From Algorimicrobium echini (GTDB taxonomy: Bacteria > Bacteroidota > Bacteroidia > Flavobacteriales > Flavobacteriaceae): a stretch of 64,000 nt of DNA. Made by a program: the position numbers and the translations under genes. A model generated the notes under the pieces. It saw only the letters and a program-made list of their open reading frames with translations, did no database searches and had not been told where the DNA came from. Where the stretch lies: the NCBI RefSeq assembly GCF_900115185.1, contig NZ_FOVN01000001.1:1293462-1357461 (forward strand), written 5' to 3'. This document shows, in pieces, positions 35,772 to 46,417 of the stretch; the stretch's first letter is position 1; each line of letters opens with the position of its first letter.

Positions 35772-35978
35772 ATGTCAAGAAAATTAATCTTATCTAGTAA
35801 TTCCCAAGTCCAAGTTTCAGGTGTTAAAAATGCATTGGATGAAGCAGGAATAGCCTATTTTGAAATTAATAAATCCGATTCTTCCTATCCAGGGATTTTA
35901 GGGCAAATAGAAGTTTATGTTAATGACACTGATGAAGCTAAAGCGTTATTAGTTGTCAAAGATCTTATTAATAATTAA
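35772..35978 (+). CDS. DUF2007 small protein
   Basis: A 68-residue soluble protein with the pattern of DUF2007 (putative signal-transducing protein): an N-terminal ILSSNSQVQVSGVKNALDEAGI and ending DEAKALLVVKDL. The fold is ferredoxin-like and resembles the regulatory PII-like class. It stands alone between a terminator and a convergent gene. Function not known. Confidence 0.75.
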   Translation: MSRKLILSSNSQVQVSGVKNALDEAGIAYFEINKSDSSYPGILGQIEVYVNDTDEAKALLVVKDLINN

Positions 35979-35996
35979 TATACAAGCCTTTTTTGT

Positions 35997-38351
35997 TTAT
36001 TGTAATCTTAAGGTTTCTACTTTAGAAATTAAACTGCCATCTTCACACATGCCTTCAATGTAAAGTAGTACATCTTCATAAAAATAATTCGGTATGTTAA
36101 AGATGTATTCGCCATTTTTGTTTGGGGTAATATTTGGAATCCAATTTAAAACACCAAATTTAGAAAATGCAATTCTTTTTGCTGTATTGTACATCGGAGC
36201 GTAATAGCTTTTAGGCATTGAGTACCCAATTTTTATAGTATTGCTGCTAAATTTCCCTTTCGGATTACTTTTTGACCGACTGCCATCTTTAGAAAATATA
36301 TTTATTGTTCCTCCAGCACCATCCATACCATAACCTGTTTTAGCTACAAATAATTTTTCAACATCCGCAACTGTTAGATATTGAATAAGTTCCAATTGAT
36401 CAGAAACTAAAATTCCATCCAAATACACATTTGGGTTTAATCTGCCTTGAAGATTAGAACTTCGTCTTGAAAGTATGTTAATAGAGACTCCAGACTCAAT
36501 AACATCAAAGCCATTACTTCGAATTACATCTAAAATTCGAGTAGAGAAAGAGTAGACTGTTTTTAAATCTACTGACCGATTATTTACACCACCATTAATC
36601 ATAAATTTTTCTTGTCTTGACTCTTTTTTGATTTTTAGCATAACCGTATCTAATTCCGTTATAGAATCATCATAAATAAAGCTGTCCGTATTAGAAATAA
36701 TATTTACTGCTTTATTAATAAGGTTTTCGGTGTTCAAAGAGTCTTTTATAAATGTTGGATATACATTATAATAAACTTTAGGGGTCGTTAATTTTCCTCG
36801 TTTGTTTTTTGCGCTTATAGAAACAACAGAACTATCCATCAATGATAGGTGGTCAAATGTAAAATAAGAATCTTTAACTTCTGTAGAAAGCATTAATTCA
36901 TTGTTAGCTGAAAAAAGTACTATTTCTTTATAGTCCTCTGCATTAGGCTCGTTGATTTTTCCTTGTATCTGAAAACCTGATTCAAAATTGTATTTAGCAA
37001 TTTGAGGTGAAAAGAAAATGTTATTCCACTCATAGCGACTCCATCCTTGAGTAAGAAGTAATAGGTCTAAATTATAATTGGTTTTTCGGTTGTTATCCTT
37101 AAAGTAAGAATGTGGATTATCAATTTTTCCTTTAACATAAGGCTGTAATAAAAAGGAAGATGTAATCGTGTTATTCGTATCGTATGATTCACTACCAGCT
37201 GGTAATACTGAAACACTCATGTATTTCTTAAGATTATTTTTTTTGTCAGAAACTAATCGAATTTGAGTAGAATCATAACTGGTTTTTTTGCCTAAAAAAG
37301 ACACCTCATGGATTAAATTTTCAGTTCTATTAAATATTATACGTTCCAAGAGCGCTTGGTTTTTATCATTAAAAATGGTTAAAATATTTACACCATCATA
37401 TAAATCCGTTTTTGGGATTGCTATGGTATAGTCCAGAGTATTAGGTTTAAATTCAAGATTTATTTTTTTTAGTAATCCATCTCTATGTATTAATAAATAA
37501 TGTGGTTTATTTAATAAATACGGTAGTGTTTTGTTATTTGTTTTTATGCTGACAAATAAGGTGTTTTGGTTTAGTGTATTAACAGAAATCGTTAAGCCTA
37601 TTATTTCAGCATCTGGCAGTGGCTTCTTAATAACAGTGCCGTTCTCAAGAGTAGCTTCAACATGATATGTGTCATTTTCGGCTATAAAAATGCTGAATTT
37701 ACCAATACCAAATTCATTACTTTTAAATGTTGAAATAATGTCTCCTTTTTCGTTTATTACTTTACCTAAGGTAACTATTAGTGGGTTTCCATTAATATCA
37801 GTCCCTTTAAATCCAATGCTGTTTTTTGAGTTTTGGAGTATGTGTCCACCCTCTGGTAGTAATTGAAAATCATATTTTTGTTCGCTATCAGCAGTTTTTT
37901 CAGATTCAGATTCAGTTCCAATTATTTCAAATTGTTGTAGACTATGATGAGGGTCGTTAAAGTTTTTCATCCAATTGGTACTTACTTTTAAAAAATAAAT
38001 GCCAGGAGCATAATTTTCTTTTAAGTTGAAATTTCCATGTGTAATACCGTTTTCAGCATAATACATTTTTTTTTCAATTAAGATACCGTCAGAGTCGTAA
38101 ATGCTAGCATAAATATTACTAGTGGTTAAATAGGGTTTTTGGGTTTGTGGATTATATATGTAGCTCTTAAACCAAAGTTCCTCTAATCTCAAATATTTTG
38201 ACTTGTTTGTTTGAGTGTAAATAACTTCAGGTTGCATTTTGAAGTAATCAAGATATTTGTTTTCAACAAAATTAAATTCAGGGTTTTGTGCTATTCCGTA
38301 GGCTGAACAAAGCACAAATAGATATAAAGTAAATATTTTTTTTATCATCAA
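35997..38351 (-). CDS. Macroglobulin-like protein with TonB plug domain but no barrel
   Basis: A 784-residue exported protein (signal peptide ending AYGIAQ). The N-terminal half has macroglobulin-like beta-sandwich domains (QPEVIYTQTNKSKYL, YAPGIYFLKVSTNW). A TonB plug-like section follows at about residues 610-700 (NPNVYLDGILV, GYGMDGAGGTINIFSKDG). No barrel strands follow. Such proteins exist in Bacteroidota and are often labelled TonB-dependent receptor plug-domain proteins; function is unknown. ATG 38351 or 38348 are equally good. Confidence 0.75.
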   Translation of the reverse strand: MMIKKIFTLYLFVLCSAYGIAQNPEFNFVENKYLDYFKMQPEVIYTQTNKSKYLRLEELWFKSYIYNPQTQKPYLTTSNIYASIYDSDGILIEKKMYYAENGITHGNFNLKENYAPGIYFLKVSTNWMKNFNDPHHSLQQFEIIGTESESEKTADSEQKYDFQLLPEGGHILQNSKNSIGFKGTDINGNPLIVTLGKVINEKGDIISTFKSNEFGIGKFSIFIAENDTYHVEATLENGTVIKKPLPDAEIIGLTISVNTLNQNTLFVSIKTNNKTLPYLLNKPHYLLIHRDGLLKKINLEFKPNTLDYTIAIPKTDLYDGVNILTIFNDKNQALLERIIFNRTENLIHEVSFLGKKTSYDSTQIRLVSDKKNNLKKYMSVSVLPAGSESYDTNNTITSSFLLQPYVKGKIDNPHSYFKDNNRKTNYNLDLLLLTQGWSRYEWNNIFFSPQIAKYNFESGFQIQGKINEPNAEDYKEIVLFSANNELMLSTEVKDSYFTFDHLSLMDSSVVSISAKNKRGKLTTPKVYYNVYPTFIKDSLNTENLINKAVNIISNTDSFIYDDSITELDTVMLKIKKESRQEKFMINGGVNNRSVDLKTVYSFSTRILDVIRSNGFDVIESGVSINILSRRSSNLQGRLNPNVYLDGILVSDQLELIQYLTVADVEKLFVAKTGYGMDGAGGTINIFSKDGSRSKSNPKGKFSSNTIKIGYSMPKSYYAPMYNTAKRIAFSKFGVLNWIPNITPNKNGEYIFNIPNYFYEDVLLYIEGMCEDGSLISKVETLRLQ

Positions 38352-38458
38352 TTCAAGGTAGATTTTATAAATGAGACTTGTTTAAGTGCTAAAAGTAAAG
38401 TTTTTATTCAATATACAGAAAAGGGTTCCCGTAATATAGTTTATTTAAATTCAGGATT

Positions 38459-38494
38459 AAAAAAAAACGCCCCAATTTCTTGAGACGTTTTTTA
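38459..38494 (-). terminator. Terminator after groEL
   Basis: An imperfect stem: ACG with CGT, C with G and CAA with TTG across the loop TTTC, enclosed by A and T runs. It lies between the groEL stop at 38522 and the next gene and, read on the minus strand, ends in a T run. Confidence 0.6.
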
Positions 38495-38521
38495 AATTAT
38501 AATCTGGATATTGATGTGTTA

Positions 38522-40168
<1,647 letters not shown>

Positions 40169-40281
40169 TTAAAATTTTTAAATCTCAAAATTTAAATACA
40201 AAATCCCTAAAGCGAGTTCTGTATGTTAATTTTTAGGTTTCTGAAACTTACTTATTTATTTTTTTTGAAGTTTTGCTTTTG

Positions 40282-40557
40282 TTAAACAATTGCAAGAATA
40301 TCGCTTTCACGCATTATTAGATAATCTTTACCTTCCAGTTTTAGTTCTGTTCCTGCATATTTGCCATAAAGAACGGTGTCACCAACTTTTACGGTCATAG
40401 GTTCATCTTTTGTGCCTTTTCCTGCAGCCATCACTTTTCCTTGTTGAGGCTTTTCTTTAGCGTTATCTGGAATGATAATTCCTGATGCTGTTTTGGTTTC
40501 AGCTGCTTCTGGTTCAATAAGAACTCGATCTGCTAATGGTTTAATTTTTAATGCCAT
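40282..40557 (-). CDS. groS: 10-kDa co-chaperonin GroES
   Basis: A 91-residue protein with the typical [11 protein letters not shown] opening, the mobile loop around [16 protein letters not shown] and the ending [10 protein letters not shown]. It caps the GroEL ring. It is the first gene of the groESL operon on the minus strand and is separated from secG by a terminator. Confidence 0.97.
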   Translation of the reverse strand: MALKIKPLADRVLIEPEAAETKTASGIIIPDNAKEKPQQGKVMAAGKGTKDEPMTVKVGDTVLYGKYAGTELKLEGKDYLIMRESDILAIV

Positions 40558-40671
40558 TTTTTATGTTGTTTTATTAATTATAAAAATTGTTTAATGCTTA
40601 ATCACTGTACTAAAAATGTGCCAATAGCTACATACTGACAAAATTTCACTACATACATTTTGGGTATAAAA

Positions 40672-40695
40672 AAAGCCAACTGAAAAGTTGGCTTT
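40672..40695 (-). terminator. Terminator after secG
   Basis: AAAGCCAACT (40672-40681) pairs perfectly with AGTTGGCTTT (40686-40695) around GAAA; on the minus strand a T run follows. It closes the sigma54-activator/lptE/TPR/secG operon before groES. Confidence 0.85.
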
Positions 40696-40715
40696 ATAAT
40701 TTTTTTTAACACATT

Positions 40716-41069
40716 TTAGATAGAATCTCCAGCTGTTTCCGTGTTTTGGTTTGTTGCGGCTGGTACAGCAGGAGCAACAGGAGCAGGTTGTTCTGTATTG
40801 ATTTGATCAATAGCTTTAGATTCTGCAGTTCCTGTTCTACTGATAGTAACGTTAGAAACTAAAATTAACACCAACATGATTGTGGCTAGTGTCCATGTGC
40901 TTTTGTCTAAAAAGTCTGTTGTTTTTTTAACACCACCTAGTTGCTGTGTGCCACCACCACCAAATGATGATGATAATCCGCCACCTTTAGGGTTTTGAAC
41001 CATTATAACTACTACTAGTAAAAAGGCAACCACTACAATAAGTGCTAAAAATATGGTAAACGTACTCAT
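40716..41069 (-). CDS. secG: Preprotein translocase subunit SecG
   Basis: A 117-residue protein with two membrane helices (IFLALIVVVAFLLVVVIMV and LATIMLVLILVSNVTI) separated by the SecG loop KGGGLSSSFGGGGTQQLGG and TDFLDKSTW. The tail is rich in Pro, Ala and Glu. It is an accessory part of SecYEG. Two bases separate it from the gene upstream. Confidence 0.95.
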   Translation of the reverse strand: MSTFTIFLALIVVVAFLLVVVIMVQNPKGGGLSSSFGGGGTQQLGGVKKTTDFLDKSTWTLATIMLVLILVSNVTISRTGTAESKAIDQINTEQPAPVAPAVPAATNQNTETAGDSI

Positions 41070-41071
41070 GG

Positions 41072-42046
41072 TTATTCGTTATTTTGTTCTTGTAATTGTT
41101 TTACTGCTTTAATTTGGTCTGCAAAGAAACCACTTTTTTCTGGATATTTCAAACTTAAAATGTTGTAAGATTGAATTGCTTTTTTATAGTTCTTTTGTTC
41201 TAGGTAAATTCGTGCCAACGTTTCTGTCATTAAAGCTTCTGGCTGAATCATTTGCGCATCAGCAATATTGGTATTTGTTAGGGCTGTTTTACTAGGTTTT
41301 AACTTCGGATTTTTGGTGATGAATTCATCAATTAAATCAAACTTTTTACTGCGCTCTGTATCCTGATTTTCTGTGTGTTCTAGTTTGTTTTCAGCCGTTT
41401 TTTCACTTTCTGTGTCTTTACTATCGCGATTTATAGGTTCAAAACGTGTTAGCTTTAACCATTCATTAAAAGAATGTTTTTCCTGATGATTAAATTGTAA
41501 CGGTTGGCCTAATTTTAAAACATGGTTAGGCGAAGGTAATTTGTCTGGATTTGTTTCAAGGCTATGCTCTTCTGAAATAGTTTTCGTAGGCAAGCTGTCA
41601 TCTATCTGAAAGTGTGCAATTGGCGGTTTACTCGTTTTAAGTTGAAATAATTCTGGGTCGAGTGTGCCTTCCGTATCTGTAATTTGTTGCTTCAATACAT
41701 CATCAACCCGACTTCTTTTATTGAATGATATATCTTCAGATTCTACCTCAATAGATTTAATATGATCTAAATGTTGTTTAATATGTTGTGATATTTCATT
41801 TTGTAAAAAGGCTTCCGATGTAATAAAATCAAATAGTATACTTCTATCAGTTGTGTAAGCTGCTGTAACCTTTAACTCATTATTGTATTTTACACTGGAA
41901 TTGGATTTTAAACCTTTTAAATAACTTGCACGAGCCGATTGTAAATATGGAAACTGCTCCAAAACAGCTTTTAACTCCCGAGTTTGTAGGGGTGTAAGAT
42001 GTTGTGGTTCTTGAATGATTTTAGAAAATTCTGCAGCTGTCATCAT
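41072..42046 (-). CDS. TPR-like cytoplasmic protein of the lptE-secG operon
   Basis: A 324-residue protein without signal peptide. The C-terminal 60 residues contain a TPR-like helix pair (ETLARIYLEQKNYKKAIQSYNILSL); the N-terminus, EFSKIIQEPQHLTP and LKAVLEQFPYLQSARA, is seen in flavobacterial proteins placed between lptE and secG. The middle is polar and probably disordered. Function is unknown. Starts at 42046 or 42043 are both possible. Confidence 0.75.
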   Translation of the reverse strand: MMTAAEFSKIIQEPQHLTPLQTRELKAVLEQFPYLQSARASYLKGLKSNSSVKYNNELKVTAAYTTDRSILFDFITSEAFLQNEISQHIKQHLDHIKSIEVESEDISFNKRSRVDDVLKQQITDTEGTLDPELFQLKTSKPPIAHFQIDDSLPTKTISEEHSLETNPDKLPSPNHVLKLGQPLQFNHQEKHSFNEWLKLTRFEPINRDSKDTESEKTAENKLEHTENQDTERSKKFDLIDEFITKNPKLKPSKTALTNTNIADAQMIQPEALMTETLARIYLEQKNYKKAIQSYNILSLKYPEKSGFFADQIKAVKQLQEQNNE

Positions 42047-42047
42047 A

Positions 42048-42554
42048 TTACCATTTGGCTAAAGTTGCATTAAAAATATCTTGGGTTATACGCTCAAATA
42101 TTTCTGCCAAAGCCGTGTCTTTTTGAGCACCTGTTAGTAATGCTGCACCAGCATAATCATAAAAAAAGGAGAAGCGTTGCTCTAAATTATCTTCTTCGTT
42201 TTTCATGTTAAAAAAGCGGACGTTGACTGTTACATTTAACCGGTTTTGCGCAGCTGTGTTATTGGCCGTTGCTGTTGTAGGCGAGATACGGTATTCTGTA
42301 ATTTCGCCTTCGTAAACTAAATCACCACTGGACTTTACTAAATCTAAATTGGTTTGATTTATTAATAAATCGGTTAAAGCATTCGTGAAATCCCGATCTA
42401 AACCAGGTTCAACTAAAATAGCATTATTTTGAAAATAATTTACTTGAAAGGTTTTAACATCAGAGGCAATAGATGCACCTGTAAATGAATAGGCTCCACA
42501 GCCTAAAACGGTGATTAAAACGGTTAATGATAAAACTATTTTTATGAGTCTCAT
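42048..42554 (-). CDS. lptE: LPS assembly lipoprotein LptE-like
   Basis: A 168-residue lipoprotein: signal segment LTVLITVLGC followed by GAYSFTGASIASDVKTFQV, a typical Bacteroidota LptE opening. The rest (RDFTNALTDLLINQTNLDLV, YEGEITEYRISPT) is the conserved LptE fold. It partners LptD in placing LPS in the outer membrane. It is followed at once by the TPR-like gene. Confidence 0.85.
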   Translation of the reverse strand: MRLIKIVLSLTVLITVLGCGAYSFTGASIASDVKTFQVNYFQNNAILVEPGLDRDFTNALTDLLINQTNLDLVKSSGDLVYEGEITEYRISPTTATANNTAAQNRLNVTVNVRFFNMKNEEDNLEQRFSFFYDYAGAALLTGAQKDTALAEIFERITQDIFNATLAKW

Positions 42555-42574
42555 AAATCAATTATTAAAACCAA

Positions 42575-43843
42575 TTATAGGTCGTATTGCTTAATTTTTC
42601 TATATAGTGTGCGTTCGCTGATGCCTAGTTCTGCAGCTGCTAATTTACGTTTTCCGCCATGACGTTCTAACGATTTTTTTATCAGCTCTAGTTCCTTGTC
42701 ATGTAAAGATAGCGTTTCTTCTTCTTCAATTTCTTCAGCAAAATGATATTTATCGGCTACCTCTTCTGGTGCTTCGTCCGTATGTGTATTGTTTGATTTT
42801 TCAGGGATAGAAAGAACTTCTAAATCTTCGTAAGCTTCCTGCGTGTCTTCATCAACTTGGCCATAAATTTTATCAATGAGCCCCTCGTTTTTCTTCTGAA
42901 CTTCTGAAGCATTTCCTGTTTTCATCAGTTCCATTGTGAGCTTCTTTAAATCGTTTAAATCACTCTTCATATCAAAAAGCACTTTGTATAAAATTTCACG
43001 CTCGCTACTAAAATCACTTTCAGATTTAGTTGTATTGATAACAGCTGGCAATTGGGAGCCTTCAGTAGGTAAATAATGTTTTAAGGTTTCGGCCGAAATA
43101 TCTCTTTTTTGTTCTAAAACGGAAATTTGCTCGGCAACATTTCGTAGCTGTCTAATATTTCCGCTCCAACGAAATTTTAATAGAATGGTTACAGCTTCAT
43201 CAGACAGTTTAATAGTGGGCATTTTGTATTTTAAAGCAAAATCGCTAGCAAATTTTCTAAAGAGTAAATGAATATCGTCTTTTCGGTTACGCAAAGGCGG
43301 TAAATTGATTTCAACGGTGCTTAAACGGTAGTATAAATCTTCTCGGAATTTTTCTTTTTTAATGGCGTCAAACATGTTGACGTTTGTAGCAGCTACGATG
43401 CGGACATTGGTTTTCTGTACTTTACTAGAGCCTACTTTTATGAATTCGCCATTTTCTAGTACACGTAATAAACGCACTTGGGTGGTGAGAGGTAATTCAC
43501 CAACTTCATCTAAAAAAATGGTACCACCATCAGCCACTTCAAAATAACCAGACCTTGTTTGTGTGGCGCCTGTAAATGCGCCTTTTTCATGCCCGAATAA
43601 TTCACTATCAATGGTGCCTTCAGGAATGGCACCACAGTTTACAGCTATATATTTGCCGTGTTTTCTGTGTGATAAGGAATGAATAATTTTAGGAACACTT
43701 TCTTTACCTACACCAGATTCACCAGTTACTAAAACCGAAATGTCTGTTGGTGCTACTTGAATGGCTTTTTCAATAGCACGATTAAGTGTCGGATCGTTTC
43801 CAATAATACCGAAACGCTGTTTGGTTGCTTGTACTGATTCCAT
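42575..43843 (-). CDS. Sigma54-dependent transcriptional activator
   Basis: A 422-residue AAA+ activator. The central domain has Walker A GESGVGKE, the sigma54-contacting GAFTGA, Walker B TIFLDEVGELP and the arginine finger region; the C-terminal Fis-type helix-turn-helix is KLAAAELGISERTLYRKI. There is no N-terminal receiver or PAS domain: the AAA+ region starts at about residue 15. It may be controlled by its level or by the long acidic linker. It sits at the head of the lptE-secG operon, 20 bases upstream of lptE. Confidence 0.9.
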   Translation of the reverse strand: MESVQATKQRFGIIGNDPTLNRAIEKAIQVAPTDISVLVTGESGVGKESVPKIIHSLSHRKHGKYIAVNCGAIPEGTIDSELFGHEKGAFTGATQTRSGYFEVADGGTIFLDEVGELPLTTQVRLLRVLENGEFIKVGSSKVQKTNVRIVAATNVNMFDAIKKEKFREDLYYRLSTVEINLPPLRNRKDDIHLLFRKFASDFALKYKMPTIKLSDEAVTILLKFRWSGNIRQLRNVAEQISVLEQKRDISAETLKHYLPTEGSQLPAVINTTKSESDFSSEREILYKVLFDMKSDLNDLKKLTMELMKTGNASEVQKKNEGLIDKIYGQVDEDTQEAYEDLEVLSIPEKSNNTHTDEAPEEVADKYHFAEEIEEEETLSLHDKELELIKKSLERHGGKRKLAAAELGISERTLYRKIKQYDL

Positions 43844-43850
43844 ATCTAAC

Positions 43851-43868
43851 TTCCTGCCAAGGCAGGAA
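43851..43868. repeat. Short palindromic repeat TTCCTGCC-AA-GGCAGGAA
   Basis: TTCCTGCC (43851-43858) and GGCAGGAA (43861-43868) form an 8-bp palindrome with a 2-base centre in the 51-base gap between miaB and the sigma54 activator. It resembles short dispersed repeats seen in many genomes. No second copy was seen in the window. Confidence 0.55.
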
Positions 43869-43894
43869 TCTTATTAATTGTTAATAGCTGTTTT

Positions 43895-45334
43895 TTATTC
43901 TGAATACCCAACCGCTTCACCAATGAGTGTGGCAGTGGTACATTCGTTTATTTTTACGTTTACAAATTCGCCAACCTTATAATGTTCTTTCGGAAAAACT
44001 ACCACCGTATTTTGTGAGGTTCGTCCAGACCATTGTAAATCTGATTTTTTTGATGTTTTTTCAATTAACACCTCGCGCACCTGACCTACATTAGCTTGAG
44101 TTTTTATATGGCCATGAGCACGTTGTGCGTCAATAATTTCTTGTAAGCGTCGTTTTTTTATGGCTTCAGGTACATCATCTTTCATATTTCTGCCAGCCAT
44201 GGTGCCAGGTCTTTCTGAATAAGCATACATATATCCAAAATCATATTGCACAAATTCCATTAAGTTCAGCGTGTCTTGATGATCGGCTTCGGTTTCTGTT
44301 GGGAAACCAGCAATCATATCTTGACTAATAGCACAGTCGGGTAGTATACGCTTAATATTGGTGATGAGTTCCATATATTCTTCACGCGTATGTTGTCTGT
44401 TCATTTCCTTCAAAATACGGTTGCTACCACTTTGAATTGGTAGATGAATGTGGTTGCAAATATTTTTATATTTTGCCATGGTCTGGACTACATCTAAGGT
44501 CATATCCTGCGGATTAGACGTAGAAAAACGAATACGCATTTTTGGCTGCGCTTTGGCACATAACTCTAATAGCTTTGAGAAATTGACAGCTGTAGCTTTT
44601 TGCATGTCGCTAGCTTTTTCAAAATCTTTTTTCAGGCCACCACCATACCATAAATAGCTATCTACATTCTGCCCTAATAAGGTAATTTCTTTATACCCGT
44701 TCTGCCACAAATCGTTTATTTCTTCTAAAATGCTTTGAGGGTCGCGACTACGCTCACGTCCACGTGTGAAAGGCACAACGCAAAAGGTGCACATATTGTC
44801 GCAACCACGTGTTATAGATACAAAAGCAGTAATTCCGTTTGTGTTTAAGCGCACTGGCGATACGTCGCCATAGGTTTCATCTTTAGATAATATTACATTT
44901 ATAGCATCTCGTCCCGCTTCTACTTCCGAGAGTAAATTTGGTAAATCTTTGTAGGCGTCTGGACCCACAACGAGGTCAACAATTTTTTCTTCTTCTAAAA
45001 ATTTACTTTTCAAACGTTCTGCCATGCAGCCCAAAACGCCTACTTTCATTTTTGGGTTGATTTTTTTTACAGCATTATACTTTTCCAATCGCTTACGAAT
45101 TGTTTGTTCAGCTTTGTCACGAATAGAGCATGTGTTTACTAATACTAAATCTGCTTCTTCAAGTTTTTGTGTGGTATTAAAGCCTTCATTGGTAAGAATG
45201 GAAGCCACTATTTCACTATCACTAAAATTCATGGCACAGCCATAACTTTCAATAAAAAGTTTGCGAGTATTGGTGTCTTTCGGTTCTAAAATAAGGGTTT
45301 CGCCTTGTTTTGCTTCGTCTATAATTTTCTCCAT
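43895..45334 (-). CDS. miaB: tRNA-2-methylthio-N6-dimethylallyladenosine synthase MiaB
   Basis: A 479-residue radical-SAM methylthiotransferase. The N-terminal domain has cysteines for the auxiliary cluster ([30 protein letters not shown]); the radical SAM motif CDNMCTFC is at the start of the central domain, followed by LLGQNVDSY and [12 protein letters not shown]. The C-terminal TRAM domain binds tRNA. It adds a methylthio group to i6A37 of tRNAs. Length is typical. It diverges from the gene at 45487. Confidence 0.95.
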   Translation of the reverse strand: MEKIIDEAKQGETLILEPKDTNTRKLFIESYGCAMNFSDSEIVASILTNEGFNTTQKLEEADLVLVNTCSIRDKAEQTIRKRLEKYNAVKKINPKMKVGVLGCMAERLKSKFLEEEKIVDLVVGPDAYKDLPNLLSEVEAGRDAINVILSKDETYGDVSPVRLNTNGITAFVSITRGCDNMCTFCVVPFTRGRERSRDPQSILEEINDLWQNGYKEITLLGQNVDSYLWYGGGLKKDFEKASDMQKATAVNFSKLLELCAKAQPKMRIRFSTSNPQDMTLDVVQTMAKYKNICNHIHLPIQSGSNRILKEMNRQHTREEYMELITNIKRILPDCAISQDMIAGFPTETEADHQDTLNLMEFVQYDFGYMYAYSERPGTMAGRNMKDDVPEAIKKRRLQEIIDAQRAHGHIKTQANVGQVREVLIEKTSKKSDLQWSGRTSQNTVVVFPKEHYKVGEFVNVKINECTTATLIGEAVGYSE

Positions 45335-45486
45335 AAATACGTCTGAAATAAGGTTCAGTCAATAAGTATGCAAAGTTACAATTATTTTTCACACTGTGAC
45401 AAAGTGTCATATAATAAAAAATATTTTTGCGCAGCATTTATAATTATCCGTAATTTGATACCTATCACTAACTAATTAACTACTTT

Positions 45487-46260
45487 ATGACTACTATGAA
45501 TTCAATTTTAGAAAAAATAGCGAATGCTCCTTCGTTAGATTTTGGAACTATTTTTAGCGATTCGTTTGATTTGTTTAAGAAAACTTGGGTCCAAGGTTTC
45601 TTATTACAAATTTTTACGTTTATCATGGTGTTGCCGTTTATTTTTTTGCTTTACGCACCATTAATAGGTATTTATATTTCGGCAGCTTCTTCAGGGAGTC
45701 AAGATCCTGAAGCTTTTAAAGCTTATTTTGCTGGTCTTGGCATAGCTTATTTGTCGCTTTTCTTTATTGGTGTTTTAATACTAATTGTAATTAGCATGGC
45801 ACTTCAAGCTGGTTTTTTTAGAATAATGAAGCAATTAGATTTTAATGAGCCTGTTCAAACATCAGATTTCTTTTATTATTTGAAAGGTAAATATTTTGGT
45901 AAAATGATTATTCTAATGCTTGCATCAATTTTTATAGGGTCTGTAGCAGTATTATTATGTGTGTTGCCTATTATTTATGCTATGGTACCGCTGTCTTTCT
46001 TTACTCTTGTTTTTGCTTTTAATCCAGAGCTATCAGCTGGTGAAATTATAACCGCCAGTTTTAAATTAGGTAATAAAAAATGGTTATTAGTCTTTGGTTT
46101 AATATTTATAGCATCGCTTTTAGCACAAATTGTAGGTACCTTATTATGCGGAATAGGTATTTTAGTAACAGCACCTTTTGTTTATCATCCAGTTTATTTG
46201 GTCTATAAAAGTGTTATAGGGTTTGATGACGAACAGCCAAAAAGCCATATTGTAGCATAA
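45487..46260 (+). CDS. Multi-helix membrane protein, unknown
   Basis: A 257-residue protein with a short soluble start (SILEKIANAPSLDFGTIFSDS) and about six membrane helices, including GFLLQIFTFIMVLPFIFLL and GSVAVLLCVLPIIYAMVPL. The pattern resembles DUF4013 or the proteins often mislabelled beta-carotene monooxygenase in Bacteroidota. No catalytic motif is visible. ATG at 45487 or 45496. A terminator follows, so it is likely a single-gene unit. Confidence 0.65.
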   Translation: MTTMNSILEKIANAPSLDFGTIFSDSFDLFKKTWVQGFLLQIFTFIMVLPFIFLLYAPLIGIYISAASSGSQDPEAFKAYFAGLGIAYLSLFFIGVLILIVISMALQAGFFRIMKQLDFNEPVQTSDFFYYLKGKYFGKMIILMLASIFIGSVAVLLCVLPIIYAMVPLSFFTLVFAFNPELSAGEIITASFKLGNKKWLLVFGLIFIASLLAQIVGTLLCGIGILVTAPFVYHPVYLVYKSVIGFDDEQPKSHIVA

Positions 46261-46286
46261 ATTTTAATGTTACACAATAGATAATT

Positions 46287-46323
46287 AAAACCTGTATTTA
46301 AAATTGTTAAATACAGGTTTTTT
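46287..46323 (+). terminator. Terminator after the membrane protein gene
   Basis: AAAACCTGTATTTAA (46287-46301) pairs perfectly with TTAAATACAGGTTTT (46307-46321) around AATTG and ends in six T. It separates this gene from topA. Confidence 0.9.
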
Positions 46324-46390
46324 AGTACACTCGAGCGTTAAATAAAGTATAGGATTTTTTAAAAATTAGGAACATGTACTTTTTTTCACA

Positions 46391-46398
46391 TACATTTG
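46391..46398 (+). promoter_or_regulatory. Candidate -7 element for topA
   Basis: TACATTTG, an exact TAnnTTTG match, 19 bases before the topA ATG at 46418 and just after a terminator, where a promoter is expected. A clear TTG at the usual spacing is not present. Confidence 0.5.
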
Positions 46399-46417
46399 TA
46401 GCCTTAAAAAACGTGAA

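Noticed and set aside
40558..40715. CIRCE operator before groES
   Set aside because: No TTAGCACTC inverted repeat is present.
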